From Candidatus Babeliales bacterium (GTDB lineage Bacteria > Babelota > Babeliae > Babelales > JABDEC01), in contig JARLHJ010000047.1 in NCBI GenBank assembly GCA_031292305.1, forward strand, positions 79,700 through 143,699: a stretch of 64,000 nt of DNA, given 5' to 3'. The first letter of the stretch is position 1; each line of letters opens with the position of its first letter. The notes under the pieces were generated by a model. It ran no database searches. It was given only the letters and a program-made list of their open reading frames with translations, and had not been told where the DNA came from. Shown here piece after piece: positions 62,641 through 64,000 of the stretch. Made by a program: the position numbers and the translations under genes.

Positions 62641-63579
62641 ATGCAAAGCAAGTTTACCAAAGTTCTGTTAATAGTGGCATTAACTAGTAATGTGATTGTG
62701 CATGCACTTTCAGTTACAATTTCAAGTCCAGCTAACGGTTCAAATACAACGAATCATCAACCAGTGGTGACCGGTACAGTTTCTCCTAATATAGGTGTAA
62801 ATTTAACAATTGATGGAGTTATTTCACAAGAAGGTAATAGACAAACTCCAGGCATATGGAAAATTAAATCAAGTACAGTTTTAGCAAACGGAACTCATAA
62901 AGCTGTAGTAACGGCAACAATCAATGGTCAAACTGTTAAAGCTACAAGTACGTTTACAGTTGGACCTGCTCCGGTTCAAAAATTAACAATTACTTCGCCA
63001 AAAAATGGTTCGACTACTACAAATAATCAACTTGCAATCACTGGTACATATCCATGTAATGGATTAGAATCAGCTATAACAGTTAACATAAATGCAGTTC
63101 CCGTAGGAAATGCAACTATATCACCCTGTCGTCGCTTGGGTGAGCGTTTTGGTTTATGGCATTTACCAGCTGGGCGTTTCATAAATGGATTAAATATAGT
63201 TACTGCAACTGCAACTATTAGTGGAAAAAAAGTTACCGCTACCAGTAAATTTAATGTTTTAGCAGGCGATTTAGCAATAAATTCTCCTGAAAACGGTTCA
63301 ATAGTGAGTGATCCGCTTGTTATAGCAGGTACCGCAAAACCCAATAGCAAATTAAAATTAGAGTTACAAAGTTTTGAAACAGGCAAAACATATATTAGTA
63401 ATATTTTTACTGCTAATGCTTCTGGATTTTGGTCATTTACTCCACCTTTAGCAACATTAGGTAGAAATTTTGTACAAGTAGTAGCCGCATCAGGTCCTGA
63501 GATAGCAGCAGCTTCTTTTTTCACTTTAGTTGCACCATTAACACCGAATTCAAATACATGTAATCCCGGTTGTAGATAA
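62641..63579 (+). CDS. exported Ig-like domain protein, paralog
   Basis: A 312-residue protein with the same kind of signal peptide and three Ig-like units: ISSPANGSNTTNHQPVVTGT, ITSPKNGSTTTNNQLAITGT and INSPENGSIVSDPLVIAGT. The upstream sequence AATCCAAAAAAGGAGC repeats the leader of the previous gene, and both proteins end in a Cys-x-Arg motif. The middle unit carries two Cys (YPCNG, SPCRR). Repeats like these are common in bacterial surface adhesins. Function unknown. Confidence 0.78.
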   Translation: MQSKFTKVLLIVALTSNVIVHALSVTISSPANGSNTTNHQPVVTGTVSPNIGVNLTIDGVISQEGNRQTPGIWKIKSSTVLANGTHKAVVTATINGQTVKATSTFTVGPAPVQKLTITSPKNGSTTTNNQLAITGTYPCNGLESAITVNINAVPVGNATISPCRRLGERFGLWHLPAGRFINGLNIVTATATISGKKVTATSKFNVLAGDLAINSPENGSIVSDPLVIAGTAKPNSKLKLELQSFETGKTYISNIFTANASGFWSFTPPLATLGRNFVQVVAASGPEIAAASFFTLVAPLTPNSNTCNPGCR

Positions 63580-63596
63580 TTTTTTAGATTTAAATA

Positions 63597-63630
63597 GATA
63601 AAGAGCCAGGTAAATTCCTGGCTCTTTTAA
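63597..63630. terminator. bidirectional rho-independent terminator
   Basis: An 11-base stem (AAAGAGCCAGG with CCTGGCTCTTT) with a six-base loop and a T tract sits between the Ig-like gene and the convergent RMD1-like gene. Confidence 0.85.
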
Positions 63631-63632
63631 TT

Positions 63633-64000
63633 TTATACTTTGATATAACTTAAAATACCAACCACTAATTCAATAAAGATTAGAATAATAACAAGTACAG
63701 ACAATAAGTCTTCTCGTGTTGTGTTAATTAAATTTTGGTAAACTTCTTGTAAATCAGCCAAAATTTCTAATTTATTGTTAAGTGCGTCTTTCCATTTTTT
63801 TAAATCAAGTTTATTGGCTAGAGTAGAATAAATTTCAGAATAGTATGCTTCGCCAGTTAATTTTATATTATTTTCTAGACGTTCAACAATTACAGAGATA
63901 TCAACTTTTAATCTTCCCAAATCTAGTGTTGTAGTTTTTCTCATTCCAACAAATGGTAAATAAGTAGATATTTTTTGGCGTTTAACTTTTCTTTCATAAT
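63633..64000 (-). CDS. C-terminal end of an RMD1/DUF155-family protein
   Basis: The frame runs off the right edge: codons upstream of ATG 63944 (YERKVKRQ..STYLPFVG) remain open, so the start lies outside. The visible end (TTLDLGRLKVDISVIVERLENNIKLTGEAYYSEIY...) and the final membrane helix LLSVLVIILIFIELVVGILSYIKV match the C-terminus of RMD1/YagE (DUF155) proteins, which have one membrane anchor. In yeast and bacteria these are membrane-associated with unclear function. Confidence 0.68.
   Translation of the reverse strand, partial: YERKVKRQKISTYLPFVGMRKTTTLDLGRLKVDISVIVERLENNIKLTGEAYYSEIYSTLANKLDLKKWKDALNNKLEILADLQEVYQNLINTTREDLLSVLVIILIFIELVVGILSYIKV

Noticed and set aside
1-64000. CRISPR arrays, insertion sequences, transposases, integrases and prophage
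   Set aside because: No regularly spaced repeats and no transposase or phage structural motifs were seen. Repeats found are palindromic elements and one gene duplication.

Overview
This 64 kb window is AT-rich, densely packed bacterial DNA with short intergenic gaps. The cell plan is Gram-negative: two proteins look like outer-membrane barrels ending in an aromatic residue, and there is a TonB-like protein, a type IV pilin and a prepilin peptidase. About 25 genes encode small or mid-sized proteins with signal peptides, and several carry eukaryote-like modules (C2H2 zinc fingers, a macro domain, WD40 and leucine-rich repeats). No biosynthetic pathway is complete here, while amino-acid import systems are present. 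This combination suits an obligate symbiont or parasite of protists. Candidatus Dependentiae (TM6) is my best guess, but that is inference from gene content, not from a marker phylogeny.

Layout. 0-9 kb: the end of a Sel1/TPR-like protein, a minus-strand polar amino-acid ABC importer behind a TrpR-like regulator, two exported LRR proteins (one with WD40 repeats), and an overlapping operon of a zinc-ribbon protein, RNase HI and a SpoIID-like protein. 9-18 kb: a tRNA with CAT anticodon, gap, nfo, an SbcC/Rad50-like ATPase and dnaJ. 18-24 kb: four related exported proteins, two of them almost identical at DNA level, interrupted by an Ala-rich exported protein and uvsE. 24-36 kb: an FAD oxidoreductase, a TonB-like protein, a 3-methyladenine glycosylase, a DUF4143 ATPase, an FAD-linked oxidase, tilS, a NAPE-PLD-like hydrolase, an exported BNR-4 protein and a CBS-like PLP enzyme. 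36-40 kb: two small proteins of a new domain family and two exported C2H2 zinc-finger proteins. 40-46 kb: an ATP synthase Fo fragment (atpI-like, atpB and an atpE of four fused hairpins), three small exported proteins, a divergent FolC-like ligase and tsaC. 45-50 kb: a pilin, an exported macro-domain protein, a three-repeat protein, prepilin peptidase, rbfA and rpsU. 50-64 kb: two barrel proteins, an APC permease, Cys-rich and delta-60 repeat proteins, grpE, a GC-rich island, two Ig-like exported proteins and the end of an RMD1/DUF155 protein.

How it may work together. Core genes maintain DNA, tRNA and proteins, with an unusual density of base-damage repair (nfo, uvsE, mpg, sbcC). The importer and permease would take amino acids from a host. 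The exported families probably form the cell surface or act on the host. The strongest novelty is the 315-residue c subunit: four c-type hairpins about 80 residues apart carrying Glu58, Gln139, Glu219 and Asp297 at the ion-binding position, next to a conventional F-type a subunit. Other candidates are a roughly 90-residue exported domain seen singly in two tandem genes and three times in a third protein, the exported zinc-finger pair, and a RPELVE-type palindromic element in frame inside tilS.
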